From the NCBI RefSeq assembly GCF_004745595.1, contig NZ_SRLH01000002.1, positions 310,001 through 374,000 of the forward strand: a stretch of 64,000 nucleotides of DNA, read 5' to 3'. A model generated the notes under the pieces. The model ran no database searches, was not told the origin of the DNA, and worked only from the letters and a program-made list of their open reading frames with translations. Positions 31,611 through 40,297 of this stretch are shown here, in pieces. Made by a program: the position numbers and the translations under genes. Position 1 is the stretch's first letter. Each line of letters begins with the position of its first letter. This DNA comes from Flavobacterium humi. GTDB lineage: Bacteria > Bacteroidota > Bacteroidia > Flavobacteriales > Flavobacteriaceae.

Positions 31611-32732
31611 ATGAATCGAATGATAAGTTTATTTTTTAGCTTTTTTGCACTTTTCTTTTCCTGCAATTCCGAGCATGACAAACTGCCTGATGGCTTATAT
31701 GCCGAGATGGAAACCAGCAAAGGAAAAATTTTACTACAATTAGAATACGAAAAAACGCCGGTAACCGTGGCCAATTTCGTATCCCTTGCCGAAGGTAAAA
31801 ACACTTTAGTGAGCCAGAAATTTGCAGGGAAACCGTTCTATGACGGATTGAAATTCCACAGGGTTATCGCCAACTTCATGATTCAGGGAGGAGATCCTGA
31901 CGGAAACGGGTCAGGCGGACCGGGTTACAAATTTAAAGATGAGTTCAGGGATGACCTTAAAATGGACAAAGAAGGTGTTTTGGCAATGGCCAATTCAGGA
32001 CCTGCAACCAACGGAAGCCAGTTCTTCATTACCCATAAAGAAACAAATTACCTCAACGGGCGCCATACTGTTTTCGGGCATGTTGTAACGGGCCAGGATG
32101 TTGTGAATAAAATTGCACAGGACGACCAGATCATAAAAGTGACCATCATCAGAAGAGGTGCCAAAGCGAAAAAGTTTGATGCCGCTAAAGTTTTCAAAGC
32201 TCATTTTGAGGTGGAAGCTGCCGCTAAAAAAGCACAGGATGCGAAAACAGCAAAAGTCAAAATCGATAAAGTTGCTTATTTTGCAACCGTTAAAAACGCC
32301 GGTACAAAAACAGAATCCGGTTTGGTATACAATATTGTACAAAAAGGTTCAGGCCAAAAACCTGCCGCCGGTACAACCGTTTATGTTCATTATGCCGGAT
32401 ATTTCGAAAACGGTGACTTATTTGACTCAAGTTATGAGAATGTAAACAAGGATTATGGGAAATTTGATCCTAACAGAGCCGCTCAAAACGGATACCAGCC
32501 TTTCCCTTTCCAGGCGGGAAGAAAAGACGGATTGATTCCGGGATTCCTGGAAGGATTGGAAAAAATGTCTTTGGGTGATAAAGCGGTCTTGTTCATCCCG
32601 TCCAATTTAGGATATGGAGCTCAAGGCGCTGGTGGGATTATCCCTCCGAATGCCAATTTGGTTTTCGAACTGGAATTGCTTGAAGCTATGCCTGCGCCAA
32701 AAACACCGGCAAACCCGGCACCGAAAAAATAA
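31611..32732 (+). CDS. Cyclophilin-FKBP fusion lipoprotein
   Basis: The protein has 373 residues with a lipobox (LFFSC, Cys18). Residues about 28-185 are a cyclophilin domain (FHRVIANFMIQGGDP, then NGSQFFIT, then GRHTVFGHVV). A Lys/Ala-rich linker follows (190-225), then an FKBP domain at about 255-365 (VYVHYAGYFENG, then GLEKMSLGDKAVLFIP, then GAGGIIPPNANLVFE). Both catalytic cores look complete. Such two-family immunophilins are known in flavobacteria. It is the last gene of the nrnA-gldI operon, 26 bases after gldI, and should assist folding of exported proteins. Confidence 0.88.
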   Translation: MNRMISLFFSFFALFFSCNSEHDKLPDGLYAEMETSKGKILLQLEYEKTPVTVANFVSLAEGKNTLVSQKFAGKPFYDGLKFHRVIANFMIQGGDPDGNGSGGPGYKFKDEFRDDLKMDKEGVLAMANSGPATNGSQFFITHKETNYLNGRHTVFGHVVTGQDVVNKIAQDDQIIKVTIIRRGAKAKKFDAAKVFKAHFEVEAAAKKAQDAKTAKVKIDKVAYFATVKNAGTKTESGLVYNIVQKGSGQKPAAGTTVYVHYAGYFENGDLFDSSYENVNKDYGKFDPNRAAQNGYQPFPFQAGRKDGLIPGFLEGLEKMSLGDKAVLFIPSNLGYGAQGAGGIIPPNANLVFELELLEAMPAPKTPANPAPKK

Positions 32733-32751
32733 TATAGCCTTGCTAATAAAT

Positions 32752-32779
32752 AAAAAAGCTCCCGTTTGGGAGCTTTTTT
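32752..32779. terminator. Bidirectional terminator between convergent genes
   Basis: The stem AAAAAAGCTCCC/GGGAGCTTTTTT with a GTTT loop serves the immunophilin operon on the plus strand and the 145-residue gene on the minus strand. Confidence 0.88.
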
Positions 32780-33217
32780 TTATGCTTTGAATTTCCAGTC
32801 GAATTCATCCTTATCGTTAAAAACCGCACCCAGTTCAAAACGGATCACTTGGTCGTATTCTACCTGGAAAATCATCCAATTGCTTTCATTGAAGTAGTTC
32901 TCAACGGTATCGAAACTTTCCTTCTCTATCGATTTGATGCCTTTATTGTTCAAAAGCTGTTCCACATCGCTCCCTGATTTCCCTATTATTTTTTCGGAAA
33001 ACAACTCAAGATCAGGATTGGAACTGATGATATAGCCAAAACGCAAATCCTCGTCATCATAAAAAGTCAGCCTCATTTTGTGATTGTTGTATACATAAAT
33101 GATATTCTGGTCATCGTCTTTATATTGTTTGTCAGGATTGCCGAAAAGTGCCACGACATCTTTTTGTTTCATACCAAAAACGAGTTGGCCAATGCCAATT
33201 TTAGGATTTATTTTCAT
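32780..33217 (-). CDS. Conserved hypothetical protein, BamE-like repeats
   Basis: This 145-residue protein has no signal peptide or membrane helix. The N-terminus (FGMKQKDVVALFGNPDKQY, then NIIYVYNNHKMRLTFYD) has the G-M-x-x-x-x-V-x-x-L-x-G-x-P pattern of BamE/SmpA-type folds, and a weaker second copy follows (GKSGSDVEQLLNNKG). As it lacks an export signal it is not BamE itself. A -7-like TATCTTTG (complement of 33234-33241) lies 16 bases before the ATG. Function unknown. Confidence 0.65.
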   Translation of the reverse strand: MKINPKIGIGQLVFGMKQKDVVALFGNPDKQYKDDDQNIIYVYNNHKMRLTFYDDEDLRFGYIISSNPDLELFSEKIIGKSGSDVEQLLNNKGIKSIEKESFDTVENYFNESNWMIFQVEYDQVIRFELGAVFNDKDEFDWKFKA

Positions 33218-33278
33218 TATTGCAGGTTTTAAGCAAAGATACTACTTCCTTCGGTAAAGAGATAAAAAATAAAAAACG

Positions 33279-33318
33279 CTACATAATTTGTAGTGTTGCT
33301 ACATTTTATGTAGCTTTG
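33279..33318 (+). promoter_or_regulatory. HxlR-gene promoter with twin palindromic operators
   Basis: Two 15-bp palindromes, CTACATAATTTGTAG (33279-33293) and CTACATTTTATGTAG (33299-33313), share the arms CTACA/TGTAG and lie exactly 20 bases apart, on the same face of the helix. They overlap an excellent Bacteroidetes promoter: TTTG at 33287-33290, 20 bases, then TAGCTTTG at 33311-33318. The HxlR-type gene starts 16 bases downstream. The layout suggests autorepression by a dimeric regulator. Confidence 0.75.
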
Positions 33319-33334
33319 ACAAAAATATAAAACC

Positions 33335-33658
33335 ATGGCATTACCCATTCCTGGAAAACCCGTAAGAGGTTCGAAATCCGGCCAGCCCATTATGGCACTT
33401 TTTGATTTATTAGGCAGAAACTGGGCCATGGGCATCATCTGGAACCTAAATGAAGGAAGCTGTACCTTTAGGGAACTTCAAAACCGATGTGAGACCGTTT
33501 CCCCAACAACCTTAAACGTACGGCTCAAGGAACTCACCAGTGCCCATATTATCGAAAGAACCCTTGACGGATACGCTCTTACGCCTTTCGGTAAAGAATT
33601 ATTTGACTTATTATTACCCATAGGAAAACTGGCCAAAGGCTGGTCTGAAAAATTTTAG
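33335..33658 (+). CDS. HxlR-type winged-helix regulator
   Basis: A 107-residue DNA-binding protein with the HxlR pattern: FDLLGRNWAMGIIWNLNEG, then FRELQNR, then SPTTLNVRLKELTSAHIIER, then YALTPFGKEL. No conserved redox Cys stands out apart from Cys near residues 43 and 52. Members usually repress a neighbouring gene and respond to aldehydes, quinones, disulfide or other stress. Here the next gene (DinB-like) starts three bases after its stop, and two palindromes overlap the shared promoter. Confidence 0.88.
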   Translation: MALPIPGKPVRGSKSGQPIMALFDLLGRNWAMGIIWNLNEGSCTFRELQNRCETVSPTTLNVRLKELTSAHIIERTLDGYALTPFGKELFDLLLPIGKLAKGWSEKF

Positions 33659-33661
33659 AAA

Positions 33662-34225
33662 ATGACAACATTAAGAACAATCCCAAAACCAAAAAAAGGC
33701 GAATACCCACCCTATTCCAGGATTTATATGGAATTATTACAAGATGACGGTTTAGTATTGCAGCACATGAAAGACAATTTCATCAAAATCAAAAAATTCA
33801 TTTACGGGCTTCCCGAAGAAATGCTTTACCATCGTTATGCGGAAGGAAAATGGTCCATCAAGGAAATCCTGGTGCATATTATTGATGATGAAAGGATTTT
33901 TGCCTACAGGGCCTTGCGGTATGCTCGTTTTGACAAAACCGAACTCAACGGATTCGAGCAGGATGATTATGCTTTTTATTCTGATGCGGACCAAAGGAGC
34001 CTGGAAAATATATTTGAAGAATACGAAGCTGTCCGCAATGCGACCATTGCCATGTTTAACGGGTTTCCCGAAGAAGCATTCATGCGCGACGGGACGAGTG
34101 TCGGGAACATCAACAACAGGACAGTCCGGGCGCTGGCTTACCACATTGCCGGGCATGAGCTTCGGCATATCAAAATCATAAAAGAACGATACCTGAACAT
34201 GGCTACCGATACTGGCGTGATCTAA
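33662..34225 (+). CDS. DinB-like four-helix protein
   Basis: A 187-residue cytoplasmic protein of the DinB superfamily. Motifs are WSIKEILVHIIDDERIF and the C-terminal AYHIAGHELRHIKI; the His of LVHII and the two His of GHELRH would make the metal site. Relatives include thiol-dependent transferases for bacillithiol or mycothiol and damage-induced proteins. Coupling with an HxlR regulator points to an inducible detoxification role, but the substrate is unknown. Confidence 0.82.
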   Translation: MTTLRTIPKPKKGEYPPYSRIYMELLQDDGLVLQHMKDNFIKIKKFIYGLPEEMLYHRYAEGKWSIKEILVHIIDDERIFAYRALRYARFDKTELNGFEQDDYAFYSDADQRSLENIFEEYEAVRNATIAMFNGFPEEAFMRDGTSVGNINNRTVRALAYHIAGHELRHIKIIKERYLNMATDTGVI

Positions 34226-34230
34226 AAACA

Positions 34231-34257
34231 AACCCCGATATACAATACATCGGGGTT
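34231..34257. terminator. Bidirectional terminator
   Basis: The stem AACCCCGAT/ATCGGGGTT is followed by T-rich sequence, between the DinB-like gene (plus) and the FAD-linked dehydrogenase gene (minus). Confidence 0.75.
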
Positions 34258-34283
34258 CTTTTTTATACTACAATTACACCTGG

Positions 34284-35690
34284 CTAATCCAGGCTGTCCG
34301 GAAATATTTTTCCCGGATTCAATACATTGTTGGGATCGAAAACCCTTTTTATATTTCTCATTAACTGCAACTGGACTTCGCTGAAAGCAATATCCATATA
34401 GTTTTTTTGAACGAACCCAATCCCGTGTTCTCCAGACAAAGTCCCTTTGAGTGAAACTGTCAGTTCGAAGATTTCACGGATACCTTTAGGGACTTCCGTT
34501 TTCCAATTAGCATCAGTCATATCCGATTTAATGATATTCACATGCAGGTTGCCATCGCCGGCATGGCCGTAACAAACCGATTTAAAGCCATATTTTTTCC
34601 CGATTTCTTTTATTCCCTGCAGCAATTTAGGCAGTTCATACCTAGGCACGACCGTATCTTCTTCTTTATATATGGAATTCGATTTAACTGCTTCCGCAAC
34701 GCCGCGGCGCATTTTCCATAAGGCATTTTTTTGTTCATCCGTATCGGCAAAAAGGATTTCATCAATTTGGAATTGCTCAACGACACCCATGATTTTTTCC
34801 GCTTCGAGCATCAGTACTTCCGGGTAATTTCCGTCCACTTCAATCAAAAGGTGTGCCTGGTGTTCGGGTTGTATCGTAACACTGATGCCTTCTACAAATC
34901 GCACCGCCCAATCAATAGCATCTCTTTCCATAAATTCAAGGGCACTTGGTACGATCCCGGCCCTAAAAATCGCCGAAACCGCTTCGCAGGCTTGACTTGC
35001 CTGGTAAAACGGCACCAGCATCAATACATTATGCGAATTGCACGGCAACAATTTCAGGACAATTTTAGTGATGATCCCCAGCGTTCCTTCGCTTCCAACC
35101 ATAAGCTGTGTCAGGTTGTACCCGGTTGAGTTTTTTAAGGTATTGGCTCCGGTCCAAATAATATCTCCATTGGGCAAAACCACTTCTAAATTCAGCACGT
35201 AATCTTTAGTAACGCCATATTTTACGGCACGGGCGCCACCGGCATTTTCGGCAACATTCCCTCCTATCCAGCAACTTCCCTGGCTGCTGGGATCCGGCGG
35301 ATAAAACAAGCCTTTTTCAGCCACGGTTTCACGCAATATTTGCGTAATTACAGCCGGTTCGGTCGTAACCTGAAGGTTTTGCTCGTCAATTTCGAGGATT
35401 TTATTGAAACGGTCCATCGCCAGCCCGATACCCTGATGGATGCTTAATGCGCCTCCGCTAAGGCCTGTCCTGGCAGCAATAGGCACTACAGGAATTTTAT
35501 ATTCATTGGCCAAAACCATGATCGCTGAAATTTCTTCTGCAGAGCCCGGTTTTACCACAACTCCCGGTGGGAAAATATAATCTTCAGTCTCGTCATGCCC
35601 ATAATGGTTACGGGTTTCATCATCTGTAAAAACATAGGTTTTACCTGCAATGTCTATTAGTTTTTGCAGTATTTCGGAAGTGATTTGCAT
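34284..35690 (-). CDS. GlcD-type FAD-linked D-2-hydroxyacid dehydrogenase
   Basis: This is a flavoprotein of the glycolate oxidase/D-lactate dehydrogenase family, 468 residues from the ATG at 35690 (MQITSEILQ). The FAD-binding type 4 domain shows PIAARTGLSGGALS, CWIGGNVAENAGGARAVKYG and VGSEGTLGIIT. The C-terminal cap has YGHAGDGNLHVNI and SGEHGIGFVQK, which hold the substrate-site His residues. It probably oxidises D-lactate or glycolate to the keto acid. No GlcE/GlcF partners are nearby, favouring a single-subunit enzyme. Confidence 0.88.
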   Translation of the reverse strand: MQITSEILQKLIDIAGKTYVFTDDETRNHYGHDETEDYIFPPGVVVKPGSAEEISAIMVLANEYKIPVVPIAARTGLSGGALSIHQGIGLAMDRFNKILEIDEQNLQVTTEPAVITQILRETVAEKGLFYPPDPSSQGSCWIGGNVAENAGGARAVKYGVTKDYVLNLEVVLPNGDIIWTGANTLKNSTGYNLTQLMVGSEGTLGIITKIVLKLLPCNSHNVLMLVPFYQASQACEAVSAIFRAGIVPSALEFMERDAIDWAVRFVEGISVTIQPEHQAHLLIEVDGNYPEVLMLEAEKIMGVVEQFQIDEILFADTDEQKNALWKMRRGVAEAVKSNSIYKEEDTVVPRYELPKLLQGIKEIGKKYGFKSVCYGHAGDGNLHVNIIKSDMTDANWKTEVPKGIREIFELTVSLKGTLSGEHGIGFVQKNYMDIAFSEVQLQLMRNIKRVFDPNNVLNPGKIFPDSLD

Positions 35691-35890
35691 GGTCTTAAAA
35701 TTGTGTAGTAAAAGTAGCAATTACAAAAGATAATTACAAATGCGCTAGCCGATTATGATGTTTGGGTATTCTCTTCTGCCATCAATCAAAAGCTTTCTAA
35801 AATAACCCGGAGAAAATCTAACGGGACAATCTTGATTTCTTCTTGAACATTGGGCACTTTTTGCTTATTTTTACTCCACAATTTATTCCT

Positions 35891-36988
35891 GTGGCACAAA
35901 AAAAAACACATCCTTCGGCATTAACGGAAAACGACGGCATTGAACAACCTGAAATTATCAGCGCCTCTTCTGTAGCGCAAATCCAGTCTTTCCGGAAAAA
36001 AATCCCTACTGCAGATGATTTGGTCAACGGGATTCTTGCAGGTGATAAAACCGCTTTGAGCCGGGCGATAACACTGGTGGAAAGCACTAGTGCCGCACAT
36101 CTTGAAAAAGCCAATGACGTCATTAAAGCCTGTTTGCCACATGCCAACAAATCTGTGAGGATAGGAATAACTGGTGTTCCCGGAGTGGGAAAAAGTACAT
36201 TTATAGAAGTATTTGGTACTTTTTTAACGAATCTTGGTAAAAAAGTAGCTGTTTTAGCCGTAGACCCAAGCAGTTCGATTTCGCATGGAAGCATATTGGG
36301 CGACAAGACCCGTATGGAAGAATTGGTGAGGAACGAAAACGCTTTCATACGCCCGAGCGCTTCGGGTGAAAGTTTAGGCGGTGTGGCTCGCAAGACACGG
36401 GAAAGCATCATTCTTTGTGAAGCCTGCGGTTTTGATACCATCCTGATCGAAACAGTAGGTGTCGGCCAAAGCGAAACGGCGGTCCACAGTATGGTTGACT
36501 TCTTTTTATTGTTGAACCTGGCTGGCGCCGGTGACGAATTGCAGGGCATCAAACGCGGTATTATGGAAATGGCCGATGCGATTGTCATCAATAAAGCCGA
36601 TGGCGATAATATCAAACGGGCACGCCTGGCCAAAACCGAATACAACCGGGCATTACACCTCTTCCCGATGAAAAACTCCGGATGGTCGCCAAAAGTGACT
36701 ACATGCAGTGCTTTGGCTAACGAAGGAATCGAAGAAGTCTGGCAAACCATTTCCGATTATTTTTCCCTGACTCGGGCAAACGGTTATTTTGACAAAAAAA
36801 GGAACGAGCAAAACCAATATTGGCTTTTGGAAACCATCAATGAGCAATTAAAGACCAATTTTTACAATCATCCGGAAATCCAGAAACTTTTGGAAGAGAA
36901 TAAAAAAGCGGTGCAAAACAGCGAAATTTCCCCTTTTGCCGCAGCCCGCCACTTATTGGATCTTTACCAGAACAACACCAAGGATTAA
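35891..36988 (+). CDS. meaB: MeaB-type GTPase chaperone of methylmalonyl-CoA mutase
   Basis: MeaB protects and reloads adenosylcobalamin-dependent methylmalonyl-CoA mutase. The GTP-binding motifs are GITGVPGVGKST, DPSSSISHGSILGDKTRM, ETVGVGQSE and VINKADG. The start is a GTG at 35891 (then AQKKTHPSALTENDG); an earlier TTG at 35843 adds residues not expected in the family. This gives 365 residues. No mutase gene is in the window, so it works on a distant partner. Confidence 0.88.
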   Translation: MAQKKTHPSALTENDGIEQPEIISASSVAQIQSFRKKIPTADDLVNGILAGDKTALSRAITLVESTSAAHLEKANDVIKACLPHANKSVRIGITGVPGVGKSTFIEVFGTFLTNLGKKVAVLAVDPSSSISHGSILGDKTRMEELVRNENAFIRPSASGESLGGVARKTRESIILCEACGFDTILIETVGVGQSETAVHSMVDFFLLLNLAGAGDELQGIKRGIMEMADAIVINKADGDNIKRARLAKTEYNRALHLFPMKNSGWSPKVTTCSALANEGIEEVWQTISDYFSLTRANGYFDKKRNEQNQYWLLETINEQLKTNFYNHPEIQKLLEENKKAVQNSEISPFAAARHLLDLYQNNTKD

Positions 36989-36989
36989 A

Positions 36990-37023
36990 AAAACAGCCCC
37001 GGAAATGCATCCGGAACTGTTTT
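36990..37023. terminator. Bidirectional terminator between meaB and a lipoprotein gene
   Basis: The stem AAAACAG...CTGTTTT encloses an inner CCGGA/TCCGG pairing, starts just after the meaB stop and ends 22 bases before the convergent gene. Confidence 0.7.
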
Positions 37024-37044
37024 CAACGCTGGGTTTTTATTGTT

Positions 37045-37590
37045 TTAGTTTACCGGTACGGCAATCGTATAGGATTCCCTGTCTTCAGTAATTCTGTAAT
37101 TTCCTTCACGTAATGCATTGGAATGAAAGCCTAAAGATGCAACAAATTGTTCCGGAATGGTCTGGCCTTCAGGGATTCTGTAAGACAACCCGTTTCTTAA
37201 CAATGCTCTTTTATGCTCTTCGGTTAAAGCGCTTTTGTAAATCTTCATGACAAAATTATCATTCACATTTTCTACTTTTACCGGAGTTCCGTCAGGCTGT
37301 GGCCTAAAAAAAGAAACGTCTACCCACACAATGTTATGGCAAAATCCTTCAGGCTGGCTGCAATCTACGTTGTGTGATCCCCAGGCACGCACAATGATGG
37401 TACCATGATAATTGTACCGGCTGGCTGTGGTATTGGAAACCTCTTTAGAAGGCCCGTCAGTCTTAGTATCCTGAACATTGTCTTTGTCGCAGCTTGCCAT
37501 AAAAGCGGTTAAGAAAATCGTTACCAGTAGCATTTTTACTTTTGCAAATGATACCGATCGGTTGGTTTTGGTGTTTTGGAAATTTTTCAT
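37045..37590 (-). CDS. Hypothetical lipoprotein
   Basis: The protein has 181 residues from the ATG at 37590 (MKNFQNTK). A long positively charged N-region precedes a hydrophobic stretch ending in the lipobox FMASC, so it should be a periplasmic or outer-membrane lipoprotein. After a disordered linker (DKDNVQDTKTDG) is a domain of about 120 residues with two Cys (in NVDCSQPEGFC) that could form a disulfide. I do not recognise the family. Confidence 0.72.
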   Translation of the reverse strand: MKNFQNTKTNRSVSFAKVKMLLVTIFLTAFMASCDKDNVQDTKTDGPSKEVSNTTASRYNYHGTIIVRAWGSHNVDCSQPEGFCHNIVWVDVSFFRPQPDGTPVKVENVNDNFVMKIYKSALTEEHKRALLRNGLSYRIPEGQTIPEQFVASLGFHSNALREGNYRITEDRESYTIAVPVN

Positions 37591-37725
37591 AGTTTGTAAT
37601 TTAATTGCCCCTACTCTTTGATCGGCTTTTCGGGTTTCGCCGGTTTTGGTATATATCAATTAAATTATTTTTTGTTACCCCTTATTGGGCCTTATTTTGA
37701 AAATTTTTCGAAAGCGTATAAAAAA

Positions 37726-37759
37726 AGTTGCAAAACGATACCCGCATCGCTTTGCAACT
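37726..37759 (-). terminator. Terminator after the MATE operon
   Basis: A 14-bp stem (AGTTGCAAAACGAT with ATCGCTTTGCAACT, one mismatch) has a 6-base loop and a T run on the minus strand. The remainder of the gap to 37590 holds no clear promoter. Confidence 0.75.
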
Positions 37760-37811
37760 CTATGTTTTCTTGATTATTTATCGGTTATGTCAAAGCAGTA
37801 GCCTTTCCTGA

Positions 37812-38042
37812 TCAGTCTTTCTCGTAACGTTCCATCTCACGGTCGTAGAAATCATTCGCCTGTTCGATAAGCCCTTCCATTTCAGTATTCAGTTCTGCCT
37901 CGTCAAGATCTTCCGCTTCTTCCATAAATTCGACTTCATCGTCTTTTAAATTGATGATAAACCGTGGGTAATCAAGGTGGATGATAAAAATATCGTCCGG
38001 AAAATCCGTATTGTCTCCAAGTAAAAATTTAGGTAATTCCAT
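37812..38042 (-). CDS. Small acidic conserved hypothetical protein
   Basis: A 76-residue, strongly acidic cytoplasmic protein. It begins MELPKFLLGDNTDFPDDIFIIH and ends in a Glu/Asp-rich helix (EEAEDLDEAELNTEMEGL). It starts eight bases after the MATE transporter stop and should be co-transcribed. The layout resembles small conserved flavobacterial proteins of unknown role. Confidence 0.72.
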   Translation of the reverse strand: MELPKFLLGDNTDFPDDIFIIHLDYPRFIINLKDDEVEFMEEAEDLDEAELNTEMEGLIEQANDFYDREMERYEKD

Positions 38043-38050
38043 ACGTTTAA

Positions 38051-39427
38051 TTATAAATTATGTTGAATAAGTTTTTTTGTCAGGTTGTTAAAGCGAAGAT
38101 ACAAAAATAGTGCGGCTACAGTTAGCCCGGACAACAATCCGATCCATATCCCCGTTGCTTTGAGTTCTGTATATAATCCCAGATAGATCGAAATGGGGAA
38201 TCCGATGATCCAATACGCCACAAAAGTGATGTACATCGGGATTTTCACATCCTGTAATCCGCGCAGGGCTCCTAAAACCACTACCTGGACCCCGTCGGAA
38301 ATCTGGAATACCGCCGCTATCAATATCAGTTTCGATGCAATGGCAACCACTTCCGAATTGTCGTGGAGCCTTATCGTATTTTCTGCATTAAGGAATAATT
38401 CCGGCAGGTAATTATGGAAAATGACAAACATCAACCCGAAAAACCCTTGTACCATAATGGCCAGCAAGAAAATGGAACGTGCCACAATCCTGAGTTTTAT
38501 ATAATCATTGATTCCCTTCTGGTTCCCTACCCTGACCATTCCCGCTACGCTTAAACCGGAAACGAACATAAAAGTGAACGTGGCCAGGCTCAGGGCAATC
38601 TGGTTGGCGGCCTGGCTGGTGGTCCCGATACTTCCGGAAAGCCACACAGCTCCGGTAAACAAAGCAACCTCAAAAAACATCTGCAAAGCCGATGGCAATC
38701 CCAGGCTGATAATCTTTTTTGTCATTGCCTTTCCGATGCCTTTAAGGCTGAAACCATCAAAATACGGTTGGAATTTCGCTTTCGATTTTAAGGCGAAATG
38801 CATAAAAACAAGCATGACAAACCTAGAAATTACAGTTCCTACCGCTGCACCGAGCATTCCCATTTTAGGAAAAATCCAGAAGCCGTAAATGAAGATGACA
38901 TTTAAAATGATATGCACCACATTACAGAGTAAGTTAGCCCACATGCCATATTTTGTTTCCGATTTACCGTCGGCGAATTGTTTGTATCCTTGGAAAATAA
39001 TCAATGGGATTAATGAAAAGGCCACCAAATCCAGGAACGGCTTAGCCAGGTCCACCACTTCCTGCGGCTGCCCCATATGGGCAATTAACGGTTTTGCCAG
39101 GAAGATGATCCCAAACAACGAAAGCCCAAGAGCAGTGCACAACACCAATCCGTGGTGGAAAACACTACGGCCCTTGACCAAACTGTTCTCACCATCGGCT
39201 TCAGCAATTAACGGTGTGATTGCGGTTGAAAAACCAATACCCAAAGACATGGCGATAAAAACAAAGCTATTAGCCAAAGAAACGGCTGCCAATTCGGTCG
39301 GGCCTAATTTCCCTACCATTACATTATCGACTATACCCACAAGTGTATGCCCCAGCATCCCAAGGATAATAGGATAGGCTAATTTGATATTTTCTTTGAA
39401 TTCACGGGTGTAGACAGAAAGTTTCAT
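38051..39427 (-). CDS. MATE family multidrug exporter
   Basis: An inner-membrane exporter of 458 residues with about twelve transmembrane helices in two related halves. Motifs include MLGHTLVGIVDNVMVGKLG in the first helices and LGLPSALQMFFEVALFTGAVW at the start of the second half. MATE pumps use Na+ or H+ gradients to export cationic drugs or metabolites. A possible -7 box (TATTTTTG, complement of 39444-39451) lies 16 bases before the start. Confidence 0.92.
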   Translation of the reverse strand: MKLSVYTREFKENIKLAYPIILGMLGHTLVGIVDNVMVGKLGPTELAAVSLANSFVFIAMSLGIGFSTAITPLIAEADGENSLVKGRSVFHHGLVLCTALGLSLFGIIFLAKPLIAHMGQPQEVVDLAKPFLDLVAFSLIPLIIFQGYKQFADGKSETKYGMWANLLCNVVHIILNVIFIYGFWIFPKMGMLGAAVGTVISRFVMLVFMHFALKSKAKFQPYFDGFSLKGIGKAMTKKIISLGLPSALQMFFEVALFTGAVWLSGSIGTTSQAANQIALSLATFTFMFVSGLSVAGMVRVGNQKGINDYIKLRIVARSIFLLAIMVQGFFGLMFVIFHNYLPELFLNAENTIRLHDNSEVVAIASKLILIAAVFQISDGVQVVVLGALRGLQDVKIPMYITFVAYWIIGFPISIYLGLYTELKATGIWIGLLSGLTVAALFLYLRFNNLTKKLIQHNL

Positions 39428-39567
39428 GCTATTGATTTGCCGGCAAAAATACGATATTTTATAGCTGATTTGGGAAGAAAATTAGTCTTTGCCTGAAAAA
39501 ATATGCCAAAACCATATACCAAAACCGGAAAAACACAGTTTTACAATAGAACCAATACCTACTTACT

Positions 39568-40041
39568 ATGAAACATAACATTTTGTTCCTTTTTGCCGTA
39601 CTGTTGTCTTTTTCCGCTGCTTATTCCCAAAAAGAAAAAGGGGATTTCAGGCTGGGCTATGGTTTTAACGGAGGTGTCCCTACCAATAACGCCTTCAATT
39701 TCAGCCTTGGTGCCGATGGAAGGCTACAATATGACATTACGATGAAAACGTCTTTTTCGGCAACGACCGGATACACCCATTTGTTTAACAGCAAAACACA
39801 TGATACGGGATTTGTACCTGCCAAACTGGGATTCAAATCTTTTTTGGGTGACCAGGTGTATGTTTTGGGAGAAGTGGGCGCGGCCATAGGCGTGAGCAAA
39901 GGCATGGGTGTTTCTCCGCTATGGACGCCGGGCGTGGGCATTGCCACAAAACATATTGATATCAGCCTGCGGTATGAAAATTACAGCAAGTTTGATACCG
40001 GCCAGGTATCATTGCGACTGGCTTATGGCTATAAACTCTAA
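39568..40041 (+). CDS. Small outer-membrane beta-barrel protein
   Basis: The protein has 157 residues with a signal peptide ending near residue 20 (AAYSQ). Alternating hydrophobic and polar strands (FRLGYGFNGG, then FSATTGYTHLF, then VYVLGEVGAAIGV) and the aromatic C-terminus RLAYGYKL suit an eight-stranded barrel. Function unknown. Confidence 0.75.
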   Translation: MKHNILFLFAVLLSFSAAYSQKEKGDFRLGYGFNGGVPTNNAFNFSLGADGRLQYDITMKTSFSATTGYTHLFNSKTHDTGFVPAKLGFKSFLGDQVYVLGEVGAAIGVSKGMGVSPLWTPGVGIATKHIDISLRYENYSKFDTGQVSLRLAYGYKL

Positions 40042-40049
40042 TCAATAAG

Positions 40050-40070
40050 AAGCCTTGGGATCCAAGGCTT
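40050..40070 (+). terminator. Terminator after the beta-barrel gene
   Basis: The perfect stem AAGCCTTGG/CCAAGGCTT has a 3-base loop and a T run, nine bases after the stop. Confidence 0.88.
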
Positions 40071-40113
40071 TTTTTGTGGGTTATCAGAGCCCGGGAGGCA
40101 TTTGATATGCATT

Positions 40114-40172
40114 GTAGGATGGCTTAAGCATACTACATCCATACTACATCCATACTACATCCATACTACATC
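40114..40172. repeat. Four perfect tandem copies of an 11-mer plus inverted arm
   Basis: CATACTACATC is repeated exactly four times at 40129, 40140, 40151 and 40162. Just upstream GTAGGATG (40114-40121) can pair with CATACTAC of the first copy, with one G-A mismatch. The sequence from 40173 to 40297 shows nothing recognisable. Confidence 0.85.
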
Positions 40173-40297
40173 CTGCACTCTAAGCGCACTTTGGCCGGGA
40201 GTAAAAAGGAGTAAGTGAGGGAGGAACGTGATAGTGGCAAAAGGTACCGGCTGTTGTTTGGATTAGTTACTATTATTGTGGATTTGTGATGTAAAGC

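Noticed and set aside
35818..36750. Minus-strand open frame of 310 codons opposite meaB
   Set aside because: The plus strand has all MeaB GTPase motifs; the minus frame is Ser/Arg/Pro-rich and only reflects codon bias.
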